Below the pieces are notes generated by a model. It made no database searches, was not told where the DNA came from, and worked only from the letters and a program-made list of their open reading frames with translations. A stretch of 36,274 nucleotides of DNA from a virus. A program made the position numbers and the translations under genes. Below are positions 7,476 to 13,192 of this stretch, piece by piece. Numbering within the stretch: the first letter of the stretch is position 1; each line of letters begins with the position of its first letter. The stretch covers positions 1-36,274 of IMG/VR virus record IMGVR_UViG_3300049846_000535; one strand, given 5' to 3'.

Positions 7476-7892
7476 ATGTCATTTTTAGACTTAACAAACG
7501 TAGATACAGGAAGAAAAACATTTGAGCCACTACCAGCAGGGCAATATCTTTGCACTGGAGTTGATGCAGAAGTTAAAGACACTAAGGCTGGAACTGGTAA
7601 GTACATCAGCTTGCAAATGAAAGTTATGCAAGGCGAGCACGAAGGTCGTGTTTTGTTTGCAACATTTAATATCCACTCTCAATCAGAGAAGGCTCAGCAA
7701 ATTGGCCGAGAGCAGCTTAAAGGTTTTATGCAAGCTGCTGGATTCACTGATTTCAACCTTCAGTCAGTTAAGGATCTATGCGGTAAGCCAGTTGTTGCTG
7801 TAGTTAAAATCGAAGAGAATCCTGATTTCGGCGCTCAGAACCGAGTCAGCTATTTTAAAGATGCACCCAAAAACGCTGTAGCACCATTTTAG
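7476..7892 (+). CDS. DUF669-type single-stranded DNA-binding protein candidate (138 aa)
   Basis: The segments FEPLPAGQYLCTGVDAEVKD, then GTGKYISLQMKVMQGEHEGR with VLFATFNIHSQSEKAQQIGR, follow the pattern of the DUF669 family, an OB-like fold found next to phage Sak-type recombinases and proposed to bind single-stranded DNA. The C-terminus KPVVAVVKIEENPDFGAQNR completes the usual fold. The length fits, and a GAAAGGAACG ribosome site precedes the ATG. Its neighbours are a Sak4-type ATPase upstream and two nucleases downstream, the usual recombination set. Confidence 0.75.
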   Translation: MSFLDLTNVDTGRKTFEPLPAGQYLCTGVDAEVKDTKAGTGKYISLQMKVMQGEHEGRVLFATFNIHSQSEKAQQIGREQLKGFMQAAGFTDFNLQSVKDLCGKPVVAVVKIEENPDFGAQNRVSYFKDAPKNAVAPF

Positions 7893-7930
7893 TTTTGGAT
7901 TGGTGAGATAGTGTTTGGTACACTGGTGGC

Positions 7931-8413
7931 GTGTTGGAATCACAACTACAATACGCCATCATGTGTTACCTTGAGAAGTTGCCTAACTCCATGTTCTGGA
8001 GAAATAACACAGTAGGTGTATATGACCCAAAGACCAAGAGATACAGAAGGCCTGGACGATTTGCTCTTAGAGGAGTGCCTGACATACTTGGAATCTATCG
8101 TGGTGTTGCTACCGCGTTTGAAATCAAGACTCCAAAAAGGCGGAATTCAAAGGACGAATCCTCAGAGGCTCAGCGAGAATTTCTACGCAGGTTTAACTCC
8201 CTTGGAGGATTTGGAAGAGTCCTATGCTCTGTTGATGAAGCTATACAGGCGATTGGAGAACTAAATGAGCGATTTAGAGTGGATGCAAACCAAGGAATCG
8301 AATGGGCTACCGGAACAGCGCTCACAAGCTTGGCATGCTTGGAGAATGAAAAAACTGGGAGCCTCAGATGTCCCAGTTGTCATGGGGTGTTCGGAGTTCA
8401 AAACAAGGATTGA
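7931..8413 (+). CDS. VRR-NUC-type nuclease (160 aa, C-terminus overlaps next gene)
   Basis: This is a probable small PD-(D/E)XK nuclease of the VRR-NUC type, a family that includes structure-specific and Holliday-junction nucleases. The catalytic pattern is D51 in RGVPDILG, then E64 and K66 in FEIKTPK, with a later helix (EAQREFLRRFNSLGGFGRVL). The domain ends near residue 115; the remaining 45 or so residues are read out of frame over the start of the YqaJ-type gene and look unlike a folded domain. The start is uncertain: GTG 7931 is used here and TTG 7934 is equally possible. The 149-base overlap may reflect a lost stop or a one-base change. Confidence 0.75.
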   Translation: MLESQLQYAIMCYLEKLPNSMFWRNNTVGVYDPKTKRYRRPGRFALRGVPDILGIYRGVATAFEIKTPKRRNSKDESSEAQREFLRRFNSLGGFGRVLCSVDEAIQAIGELNERFRVDANQGIEWATGTALTSLACLENEKTGSLRCPSCHGVFGVQNKD

Positions 8414-9155
8414 GCTTTGGGAAGAAAAGACCGGACAAAAAGAACCATTCAAAGGTAATTGGGCAACAGAACGCGGAACCAAAGCAGAGCCAGAAATCCG
8501 CAAGATGTACGAGTTACAGACTGGTCATATACTAACCGCACCAGTTGTTGAGTATGCTCCGTGGCCTGTTCTTATGGCTAGTTTAGATGGACTGACTGAC
8601 TGTGGTACTAAGGTTGTAGAGTTTAAATATCCAAGCAAAGTTAAACACGAGTTAGCTAAGCAGGGCATGATCCCCGAGATGTACAAGATACAGATGCAGG
8701 TTCAGATGATGTGCGCAGATGTCAAGCTAGCTGATTACGTGAGCTATGATGGAGCCGAAATCGTAATCATACCATACGAACGAGATGACAGACTGTGTGA
8801 AGAGATACTGGTAGAGTGTAAGAAGTTCTGGGAGTGTGTTGCTGGTTCGGTTGAGCCTAGTGAATATATTGTTAAAGACGATGTTGAAGATTTAAAAACA
8901 TTACTAGATGAATATAACGATCTAAAAGTCCAACTAGCTATGATTGAGGCTAAGGTGTCGGATGTTTACACCAAGATCAAATCAGCAATGCAGGACAAGA
9001 CCGAAGAATACATTGGACCGTATTTACTTAAATGGTCAGAGCGTAAGGGACAAGTCGATTACAGCTCTATCCCAGCACTAAGTGGGATTGATCTTGAGCA
9101 GTACAGAAAAGCGTCTATAAAAGTGCTTAGCATAAAAGGCTCCGTAAACAATTAG
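8265..9155 (+). CDS. YqaJ / lambda-exonuclease-type recombination nuclease (296 aa)
   Basis: This is a probable 5'-3' exonuclease that makes single strands for the annealing protein. Residues about 15-46 (LPEQRSQAWHAWRMKKLGAS then DVPVVMGCSEF) are the conserved start of the YqaJ viral recombinase family. GTKAEPEIR supplies E75. The metal-binding core is D108 (SLDG), E119 and K121 (VEFKYPS), followed by a Q-rich helix (IQMQVQMM, from about residue 142) that is conserved in the family. A long helix pair at about 205-245 precedes a C-terminal strand region. The ATG at 8265 lies directly after an in-frame TAA. The first 149 bases overlap the VRR-NUC frame; here the YqaJ frame is clearly the coding one. 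Confidence 0.85.
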   Translation: MSDLEWMQTKESNGLPEQRSQAWHAWRMKKLGASDVPVVMGCSEFKTRIELWEEKTGQKEPFKGNWATERGTKAEPEIRKMYELQTGHILTAPVVEYAPWPVLMASLDGLTDCGTKVVEFKYPSKVKHELAKQGMIPEMYKIQMQVQMMCADVKLADYVSYDGAEIVIIPYERDDRLCEEILVECKKFWECVAGSVEPSEYIVKDDVEDLKTLLDEYNDLKVQLAMIEAKVSDVYTKIKSAMQDKTEEYIGPYLLKWSERKGQVDYSSIPALSGIDLEQYRKASIKVLSIKGSVNN

Positions 9156-9183
9156 GTTTGCGGCAAATACAAGGAGAACCACA

Positions 9184-9303
9184 ATGAAAACAAACTCAAA
9201 CAATCTATACAAGCAAATTGCTGACAGAGCATACCAGATGAGGACCCAAGGCAAAACATGGGCTGATATTACCGCAACACTTAATGTGGAAGATACAAAA
9301 TGA
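9184..9303 (+). CDS. Small helical protein, possible DNA-binding (39 aa)
   Basis: An AAGGAG ribosome site lies 7 bases before the ATG, and the stop shares ATGA with the next gene, so this short frame is well supported. The product contains QMRTQGKTWADITATLNV, which has the shape of a short helix-turn-helix (a glycine turn, then an ALNV-like recognition helix) as seen in small phage regulators. The protein is too short to be sure of this. Confidence 0.6.
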   Translation: MKTNSNNLYKQIADRAYQMRTQGKTWADITATLNVEDTK

Positions 9304-9575
9304 AAATAAAACTAGAGTCAGTTAAAATTACTATTGGCAAGAAAGAACTAATTCTTACACCAGAAGACGCTAGGTCACTACATAACGAACTTAGTAATCT
9401 TTTTAACTGTAATCGTAATCACTACTATTGGCCTACATGGACGACAACAGGAACAAATATATCATTAACAACTTCTTCGGTTAACGATAACACAGGAACT
9501 ATAACTTGTACTAATCCACTTCCTATTACTACCGTATTTAATGACCAGAATGTGGTAGATACAAATGACAACTGA
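9300..9575 (+). CDS. Hypothetical protein with asparagine/threonine-rich tail (91 aa)
   Basis: The first 40 residues (KIKLESVKITIGKKELILTP then EDARSLHNELSNLF) form a compact strand-strand-helix unit often seen in small phage proteins. The rest, from about residue 45, is rich in threonine and asparagine and is probably disordered or a linker. It starts at an ATGA overlap with the upstream gene and overlaps the downstream gene by 11 bases. No function is recognised. Confidence 0.6.
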   Translation: MKIKLESVKITIGKKELILTPEDARSLHNELSNLFNCNRNHYYWPTWTTTGTNISLTTSSVNDNTGTITCTNPLPITTVFNDQNVVDTNDN

Positions 9576-9801
9576 AGAAGCTATAAACCAATTAATTAAA
9601 CAGCTTGTTAATGACAGAGAATATTGGCTGTCTTGGAAGGCAACTATCGCTTTGTGTTTTAGCGATGAGTATTTACTAAGCTATAAGCGTAAAGGCGTTG
9701 ATGAAATATCCGACACAGCTGCTGAAAATTTCTTAAAAATGCTTACTGAGCAATCAAACGATAACGCTAATGTGTCATATATAAATGATAACAATACTTA
9801 A
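9565..9801 (+). CDS. Hypothetical protein (78 aa)
   Basis: This is a helical acidic protein (TTEEAINQLIKQLVNDREYW, later AAENFLKMLTEQSND) of unknown role. It overlaps the previous gene by 11 bases and the next by 17, in the run of small early genes. Its C-terminal tail repeats the Asn/Asp-rich character of the preceding gene's C-terminus (NANVSYINDNN), which hints at a compositional bias in this stretch of the genome. Confidence 0.55.
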   Translation: MTTEEAINQLIKQLVNDREYWLSWKATIALCFSDEYLLSYKRKGVDEISDTAAENFLKMLTEQSNDNANVSYINDNNT

Positions 9802-10012
9802 ATTCAGCTCAGAAAATGAAGACGACGTTTCTCAATTAACGCTTGTTTATAAAGCAGAGGCTATGTACTCTGTGCTGCACGACCTAGCTCAAGACCTTCG
9901 AATGAAAATAAAGCACGGTGATTACAAAGGCGGAGAACGCAAGATGCTTGAAGAGCTATACGGTAAGTTTTGGGACTTGTGCAGAGAAAACAACTATGAT
10001 CCATTTGAGTAG
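9785..10012 (+). CDS. Hypothetical helical protein (75 aa)
   Basis: The pattern TILKFSSENEDD, then YSVLHDLAQDLRMKIKHG and MLEELYGKFWDLCRENN, is one I associate with small phage proteins of unknown function found among early genes: a short beta start and two amphipathic helices with a conserved LR-K-KH turn. It overlaps the preceding frame by 17 bases, and its TAG stop overlaps the GTG start of the next gene. Confidence 0.65.
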   Translation: MITILKFSSENEDDVSQLTLVYKAEAMYSVLHDLAQDLRMKIKHGDYKGGERKMLEELYGKFWDLCRENNYDPFE

Positions 10013-10245
10013 TGCCAACACTCAAGCAATACCAAATGATGATAGTGTTCCACACTCTGCGCCAGTTGAATTGGAACAGGACCAAGACTGCTATAGAGCT
10101 AGATATATCTTTAAGAAGCGTTCGAGTTTATATTAACAAACTAAGGAAAAACGGTTACGAAGTACCCATAAGCAAGTATGGTAGAGACTACAATGAACCA
10201 AGACGAGAAGATAATTACAGTCCACATTCGGATCAGTCGGAATAA
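10012..10245 (+). CDS. Fis-type helix-turn-helix protein (77 aa)
   Basis: The start is GTG 10012, overlapping the previous stop as TAGTG. Residues about 14-45 (HTLRQLNWNRTKTAIELDIS then LRSVRVYINKLRKNGY) match the Fis-type helix-turn-helix used by bacterial enhancer-binding proteins: a first helix, the NRTKTA linker, AIELDIS, and a recognition helix in SVRVYINKL. The C-terminal 25 residues are charged and probably disordered. It may regulate early or late phage promoters. It is the first of two adjacent genes with this type of domain. Confidence 0.7.
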   Translation: MPTLKQYQMMIVFHTLRQLNWNRTKTAIELDISLRSVRVYINKLRKNGYEVPISKYGRDYNEPRREDNYSPHSDQSE

Positions 10246-10405
10246 CCCGATAGATCTTAAGCGCATATTCAATGAGATTATCCTTCAGGTGATACAGGAA
10301 GTTGTGATCTTATTCCCTGATAACATGGCTAAAGCAGCTAGACATCTTGGGTGGACTAGAACTAACTTAAACTATTGGATGGGTAAGCATGGACTTAGAA
10401 GGTGA
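10193..10405 (+). CDS. Second Fis-type helix-turn-helix protein (70 aa)
   Basis: An in-frame ATG also exists at 10178; I prefer 10193 because it gives less overlap with the upstream gene (53 bases), but the evidence is thin. The C-terminal half (FPDNMAKAARHLGWTRTNLN followed by YWMGKHGLRR) is a Fis-type helix-turn-helix ending in the short form often found in phage and NtrC-family regulators. The N-terminal half (EKIITVHIRIS) is a strand region. Its end overlaps the next start by 17 bases. Confidence 0.65.
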   Translation: MNQDEKIITVHIRISRNNPIDLKRIFNEIILQVIQEVVILFPDNMAKAARHLGWTRTNLNYWMGKHGLRR

Positions 10406-10655
10406 GAAGATACCAGAAAACACTGAGCGTATCAGTGTTGCCATGTGTGGAAGCAGGCTGTGTGCTATTAAGACAGCTAAACCAGAAGACCGTGGTTATA
10501 CTTGCGTAACTAAGACACGTATGACGGTTAAGCCTAAGGTGACTCGTAATACATTCTCATGTCCTGACTGTGACAATGCCTTGTTCTGGGAGACTTACAG
10601 GGTTAAAAAAGTGCGGGCGACTGGAGTCGAACCAGCGCTCTCTCAAGCTCTATAG
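10389..10655 (+). CDS. Small zinc-ribbon-like protein running into an antisense tRNA-like element (88 aa)
   Basis: The product has cysteines in AMCGSRLC, YTC and FSCPDC, which look like a zinc ribbon closing with CPDC. The real domain probably ends around residue 74 (WETYRVKK). The last 14 residues (RATGVEPALSQAL and the residue before) are translated from the complement of the T-arm and variable region of the tRNA-like element on the other strand, and this string is a known hallmark of antisense tRNA translation. The stop codon thus lies inside that element. Confidence 0.5.
   Translation: MDLEGEKIPENTERISVAMCGSRLCAIKTAKPEDRGYTCVTKTRMTVKPKVTRNTFSCPDCDNALFWETYRVKKVRATGVEPALSQAL
10605..10610 (-). 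terminator. T-run after the tRNA-like element
   Basis: Six consecutive T on the minus strand follow the GC-rich acceptor stem of the tRNA-like element by two bases. The acceptor and T-arm helices plus this T-run could act as an intrinsic terminator for the two-element minus-strand unit. Confidence 0.35.
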
Positions 10656-10691
10656 GGCTAGAGTTGCTTTCGGCCACTAAGCTACGCCCGC
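10612..10691 (-). tRNA. tRNA-shaped element with abnormal anticodon arm (possible pseudo-tRNA)
   Basis: On the minus strand GCGGGCG (10691-10685) pairs with CGCCCGC (10619-10613) as a perfect 7-base acceptor stem, with discriminator A at 10612. The D arm is GCTT/AAGC with a loop containing GG. The T arm is GCTGG-TTCGACT-CCAGT with a canonical TTCGA loop. The anticodon arm is odd: CTCTA pairs with TAGAG but leaves a 6-base loop GCCCTA without the conserved T33, so no anticodon can be assigned, and the variable region is about 11 bases. Three of four arms are sound, so the element descends from a tRNA, but it may not decode. Confidence 0.55.
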
Positions 10692-10698
10692 CATTATA

Positions 10699-10905
10699 TT
10701 ATAGCTCACTCATCTTGACGTAGACTTCTTTATATTCTGGGACGTAGATCTCTGTAATAACAGCTAGTTCCTCGGACGCCCCAACACAGTCGAAGTGATC
10801 GAAGTACACACCGGATTGCTTAAGACGCTTAGCTGCTTCTGCTTCTGATACTGCGTACACTGTTGCATGTGAGCCACATGGCTTCTTGAATGTGAATTTA
10901 AACAT
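10699..10905 (-). CDS. Hypothetical protein on the strand opposite the early operon (68 aa)
   Basis: I chose ATG 10905 over the TTG at 10941, because the latter would start inside the promoter and adds an unconvincing N-terminus. The product (MFKFTFKKPCGSHATVYAVS, then EAEAAKRLKQSG and DCVGASEELAVITEI) has the compact alpha/beta look of small phage proteins in which EAxxRL forms a helix. A consensus TTGACA -35 box lies upstream. The gene and the tRNA-like element form a minus-strand unit inverted within the plus-strand early operon. Confidence 0.6.
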   Translation of the reverse strand: MFKFTFKKPCGSHATVYAVSEAEAAKRLKQSGVYFDHFDCVGASEELAVITEIYVPEYKEVYVKMSEL

Positions 10906-10912
10906 AGACACC

Positions 10913-10941
10913 CAAATAGTACCGTGGTTAGATTCTGTCAA
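10913..10941 (-). promoter_or_regulatory. Sigma70-like promoter for the inverted gene/tRNA-like pair
   Basis: On the minus strand a perfect TTGACA -35 (10941-10936) is followed after exactly 17 bases by TATTTG (10918-10913), a weak -10. The ATG at 10905 lies only 7 bases further on, so a transcript from here would be leaderless or nearly so. The -35 is convincing and the -10 is not. Confidence 0.4.
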
Positions 10942-10953
10942 TAAGGAGAATTT

Positions 10954-11097
10954 ATGCCTCTGAAAAAAGGTTACTCTCAGAAGACGGTATCTAAAAACAT
11001 CTCAACAGAAGTGAAGAGCGGCAAACCTCTTAAGCAAGCCGTAGCAATCGCAATGTCAGTAAAAAAAGAAGCTCTTAAGAAAAAGAAGAAATATTAA
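10954..11097 (+). CDS. Small basic phage protein (DUF6496-like) (47 aa)
   Basis: An AAGGAG ribosome site precedes the ATG, and the TAA overlaps the next ATG as TAATG. The product (MPLKKGYSQKTVSKNISTEV then GKPLKQAVAIAMSVKKEALK) is a short lysine-rich protein. The pattern GYSQKTxSKNI...G.P.KQAVAIAxS is a very common one in phage genomes, where it remains of unknown function; nucleic-acid binding is a reasonable guess from its charge. Confidence 0.75.
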   Translation: MPLKKGYSQKTVSKNISTEVKSGKPLKQAVAIAMSVKKEALKKKKKY

Positions 11098-11342
11098 TGG
11101 ACGTACTCACAATAGTGATAATCGGATGTATCTTAGCTCTAACTGCTATTGGAGCGTTCTATTATGGTTACAGTAAATGTATCTATGATCATCTGCAGGG
11201 GTTCGGTGATGGTTACCGTAACCTTATCAGAGACAAGCATAGAGAAATAAAGGAGCAGCGTGATGCTATTCACCGAGCGCTACAATCCGTACATCGACAA
11301 ATGGGGACTGGTACAACCGGAACCGAAGACGACAAGCGATAA
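11097..11342 (+). CDS. Small single-pass membrane protein (81 aa)
   Basis: Residues about 3-25 (VLTIVIIGCILALTAIGAFY) form one clear membrane helix at the N-terminus, followed by a charged, helical region (RDKHREIKEQRDAIHRALQS) that would lie in the cytoplasm or periplasm. It shares TAATG with the upstream gene. Its last 80 bases overlap the next gene in another frame. The layout, an N-terminal anchor plus helix, resembles small i-spanin or holin-like proteins, but its early position argues against a lysis role. Confidence 0.6.
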   Translation: MDVLTIVIIGCILALTAIGAFYYGYSKCIYDHLQGFGDGYRNLIRDKHREIKEQRDAIHRALQSVHRQMGTGTTGTEDDKR

Positions 11343-11979
11343 CGGCATTCGATTCTCTGTTGAATCTATCCTGGCAGCTCATGTCCAACATTCGCGTGGA
11401 TATCCAGACAGTGCTGAACTATCATTCTTCATCAAGCAAAGAGTATTAGCTATTAAGTACTGCGAGAGCCGTGGGCTTTTGTATCGTTACCCTAACTGCC
11501 TAACCCAAGAAGGCTGGGATGACTACTATGCTGCCTCTTGCATGGGGTACTTCCACGACAAGCCGTTTGCACTGAAGCTCTACAAGACTGGCCTAGATAA
11601 CTGCGGAGTGTTTAGGAATGATCCCAATGCTTCGATATTCGCCAAGCATAACAACCCACTCCTATGGCGAGGGGGGGCTTTGCGTCCTCACATGAAGCAC
11701 TGTGCAGGGTTTCAGCTAAATATCTTTGACCAGCTTCAGATCTGCCTAGGGCTAAAGCTTTCTTCCATGTCTAAAGAACAAGACGCTAAGATGCTTATGT
11801 TCTTTGTCGTATCGGCTATTAAAGGCAAATACAGCCTCGTTGATAGCTCTATAGCCGAATGGTCTAAGAAGCTTAAAGAACACTTCCCTAGGGGCATAGG
11901 AAACGTTCTGGCGCAATATTTTCACCCTGAACATTGCAACCATCCTAACTCTGAATACTTAATGGACTTTTTCGGTTAA
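11263..11979 (+). CDS. Conserved-looking phage protein of unknown function (238 aa)
   Basis: I use ATG 11263, which has an AAGGAG ribosome site 7 bases upstream; the adjacent GTG at 11260 is less likely. The protein is soluble and aromatic-rich, with segments such as ALRPHMKHCAGFQLNIFDQL and a cysteine/histidine-rich end (YFHPEHCNHPNSEYL) that could bind metal. I do not recognise the fold. It overlaps the previous gene by 80 bases. A run of seven G at 11671-11677 lies inside the frame but does not break it. Confidence 0.65.
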   Translation: MLFTERYNPYIDKWGLVQPEPKTTSDNGIRFSVESILAAHVQHSRGYPDSAELSFFIKQRVLAIKYCESRGLLYRYPNCLTQEGWDDYYAASCMGYFHDKPFALKLYKTGLDNCGVFRNDPNASIFAKHNNPLLWRGGALRPHMKHCAGFQLNIFDQLQICLGLKLSSMSKEQDAKMLMFFVVSAIKGKYSLVDSSIAEWSKKLKEHFPRGIGNVLAQYFHPEHCNHPNSEYLMDFFG

Positions 11980-12008
11980 TAACCTATCATAAACAGTAGG
12001 AGGGTCTA

Positions 12009-12224
12009 ATGAGCGACGAGCTAAGAACCAACCTAATTGAGGTCATGAAGCAAGCCTGTTTGAAGCATACGGATACATCCCCATGCTACAATAGAGGGTT
12101 CTTCAAGGGCTATAAAGAGGGTTTTGAAAATGCTTTGCGCGCGATTAGATGCGAACTAGATTCCAACAGCCCAGACATTGAAGGGGCTATGAAATACTGG
12201 TTCGATCAATCCCAAAGCTTATAG
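12009..12224 (+). CDS. Hypothetical protein, last gene of the rightward operon (71 aa)
   Basis: A strong ribosome site (AGGAGGG) precedes the ATG. The product is a small helical protein (RTNLIEVMKQACLKHTDTSP, then GFFKGYKEGFENALRAIRCE) with the glycine/aromatic turn GFFKGYKEG. No family is recognised. It converges on the lysis cassette and overlaps its last gene by 19 bases, with no clear terminator hairpin between them. Confidence 0.6.
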   Translation: MSDELRTNLIEVMKQACLKHTDTSPCYNRGFFKGYKEGFENALRAIRCELDSNSPDIEGAMKYWFDQSQSL

Positions 12225-12544
12225 CTTAGTGTTAGTGAAACTTCGTGTCCGAAGTAAGACTCTTGCAAAGAGTAATGCATTCTATACTCTGGCTTAATAG
12301 ATACCTTAGATAAACTTAAAGAACTCCCAAGCTCAAGAGTAGGTTTAACATAATACCCAAGACCACTATTAGAGTAAGTATCAAGTCCAGCATAGATATT
12401 CCACGGTAGTAAAAATTTCTCATTCATCACAAAGCCCCCAGAGTAAGACACTCTTTGGCTCTGTAACTGCATCTTAGGTTCTAACTTAACAAAACCTTCA
12501 GCTAAACAATTAGTCCAGATTAGGAGCATTAGTACATACTTCAT
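12206..12544 (-). CDS. Secreted strand-rich protein, possible outer-membrane protein (112 aa)
   Basis: The N-terminus (MKYVLMLLIWTNCLAEG) is a short signal peptide with a likely cut after residue 15. The mature part is a series of alternating, aromatic-flanked strands (KMQLQSQRVSYSGGFVM, NSGLGYYVKPTLELG, KVSIKPEYRMHYSL, EVSLTLSYKLWD) ending close to an aromatic residue, as in small outer-membrane barrels. It is the last gene of the lysis cassette and shares ATGA with the upstream coiled-coil gene. Its function is unknown: lysis, outer-membrane disruption or superinfection control are all open. About 97 mature residues would allow only a small barrel or an oligomer. Confidence 0.55.
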   Translation of the reverse strand: MKYVLMLLIWTNCLAEGFVKLEPKMQLQSQRVSYSGGFVMNEKFLLPWNIYAGLDTYSNSGLGYYVKPTLELGSSLSLSKVSIKPEYRMHYSLQESYFGHEVSLTLSYKLWD

Positions 12545-12774
12545 TTGCTTTTCTCCACAAGTCTATCAAGCTTACTCTCGATCTTGTCTAGCTTATTGTT
12601 GATCTCTTGTAACTGTAAATCATGAAACGTTGCCTTAAGCTGAGCTTGTTCTTTGTTCTCAAACTTACCGTCAGCGTAGGTGATTAAGCCAACAGTGCCA
12701 GTGATACCAGCCATGATGGTGGCTACAAGCCATGCGATCCACTGAGACAGACTGAAGGGGTTCCAGTCTTTCAT
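12541..12774 (-). CDS. Membrane-anchored coiled-coil protein, i-spanin-like (77 aa)
   Basis: A single membrane helix (about residues 12-33, WIAWLVATIMAGITGTVGLI) is followed by a long amphipathic coiled coil (KATFHDLQLQEINNKLDKIE then SKLDRLVEKSK). This is the topology of an inner-membrane spanin or of XhlA-like lysis accessory proteins. The gene is coupled by ATGA overlaps on both sides, between a lipoprotein gene and a secreted-protein gene, which favours a spanin-type role paired with that lipoprotein. Confidence 0.6.
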   Translation of the reverse strand: MKDWNPFSLSQWIAWLVATIMAGITGTVGLITYADGKFENKEQAQLKATFHDLQLQEINNKLDKIESKLDRLVEKSK

Positions 12775-13040
12775 TTTTTGCAGTCCTCTAGTTTCTTCTG
12801 CATTTCAACGTAGTCAGTAACTAGGCGTTCCCAGTCTTCTACGAACATCACCACGCATTTACCTTTTGAAACATCATCAGGCTGGCAGCGAGACAAAGAC
12901 AGATCATCCTTTGGTTCTTTGCCAAGTAGAGTTCCTCTTAGTTCTTCTCCTGGAAGTGGCTCTATTCCGTAATACTTATACTTAAACCCAGCGCATGCTA
13001 CAACTACAACGCAAAGAAGGAAGACCCAAAGATACTTCAT
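12771..13040 (-). CDS. Phage lipoprotein, o-spanin candidate (89 aa)
   Basis: The N-terminus is a lipoprotein signal (MKYLWVFLLCVVVVACAGFK) with a VVAC lipobox and C16 as the lipidated residue. The mature part contains RCQPDDVSKGKCVVMFVEDW and a C-terminal helix (DYVEMQKKLEDCKK); the two central cysteines could form a disulfide. A related pattern (GTLLGxxPxDDLxLSRC...KGKCVVMF) recurs in phages of Gram-negative bacteria. It lies next to the membrane coiled-coil gene with an ATGA overlap, so the two may form an outer/inner spanin pair, by inference. Confidence 0.65.
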   Translation of the reverse strand: MKYLWVFLLCVVVVACAGFKYKYYGIEPLPGEELRGTLLGKEPKDDLSLSRCQPDDVSKGKCVVMFVEDWERLVTDYVEMQKKLEDCKK

Positions 13041-13192
13041 TTGGGCCTTCCAGTCTTTTTAAACTCATCTATCTCTTCTCTTGATTTATCTTTGGCGTCA
13101 GCAACCTTCTCTGCTGGAGATTTACTGAACCATTTATCAAAATATGGAATAGCTTTAAGAAGCGCTAAGATCGCTTCTAGTATCGCAGCCAT
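13037..13192 (-). CDS. Small amphipathic protein of the lysis cassette (51 aa)
   Basis: The ATG at 13192 overlaps the holin-candidate stop as TAATG, and the stop overlaps the lipoprotein start as ATGA. The product begins with a hydrophobic helix (AAILEAILALLKAIPYFDKW) and continues as a charged helix (AEKVADAKDKSREEIDEFKK). It is too short for a typical holin, but an N-terminal membrane-associated helix is likely. It may act as a holin partner or antiholin; this rests on position only. Confidence 0.6.
   Translation of the reverse strand: MAAILEAILALLKAIPYFDKWFSKSPAEKVADAKDKSREEIDEFKKTGRPK

Noticed and set aside
7931-9155. Toxin-antitoxin or restriction-type nuclease pair
   Set aside because: The nuclease motifs match VRR-NUC and YqaJ recombination families, and the neighbours are a Sak4-type ATPase and a DUF669-type protein, so recombination is the better explanation.
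10612-10691. Attachment site for integration in a tRNA
   Set aside because: There is no integrase or excisionase anywhere in the genome, and the element is itself a tRNA-shaped sequence and not a partial 3' end.
10612-10691. Amber-suppressor tRNA (CTA in the anticodon region)
   Set aside because: CTA can be read in the sequence, but not in an anticodon loop closed by a paired stem, so suppression is not supported.
11671-11677. Phase-variable homopolymer tracts (seven G or C at 250-256, 11671-11677, 14903-14909, 26626-26632 and 33529-33535)
   Set aside because: Each tract inside a gene leaves the frame intact, and a handful of 7-base runs in 36 kb is not far above chance; no variant evidence is available.
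12206-12224. Bidirectional terminator expected where the two operons meet
   Set aside because: The two genes overlap by 19 bases and I see no GC-rich stem with T-runs there.
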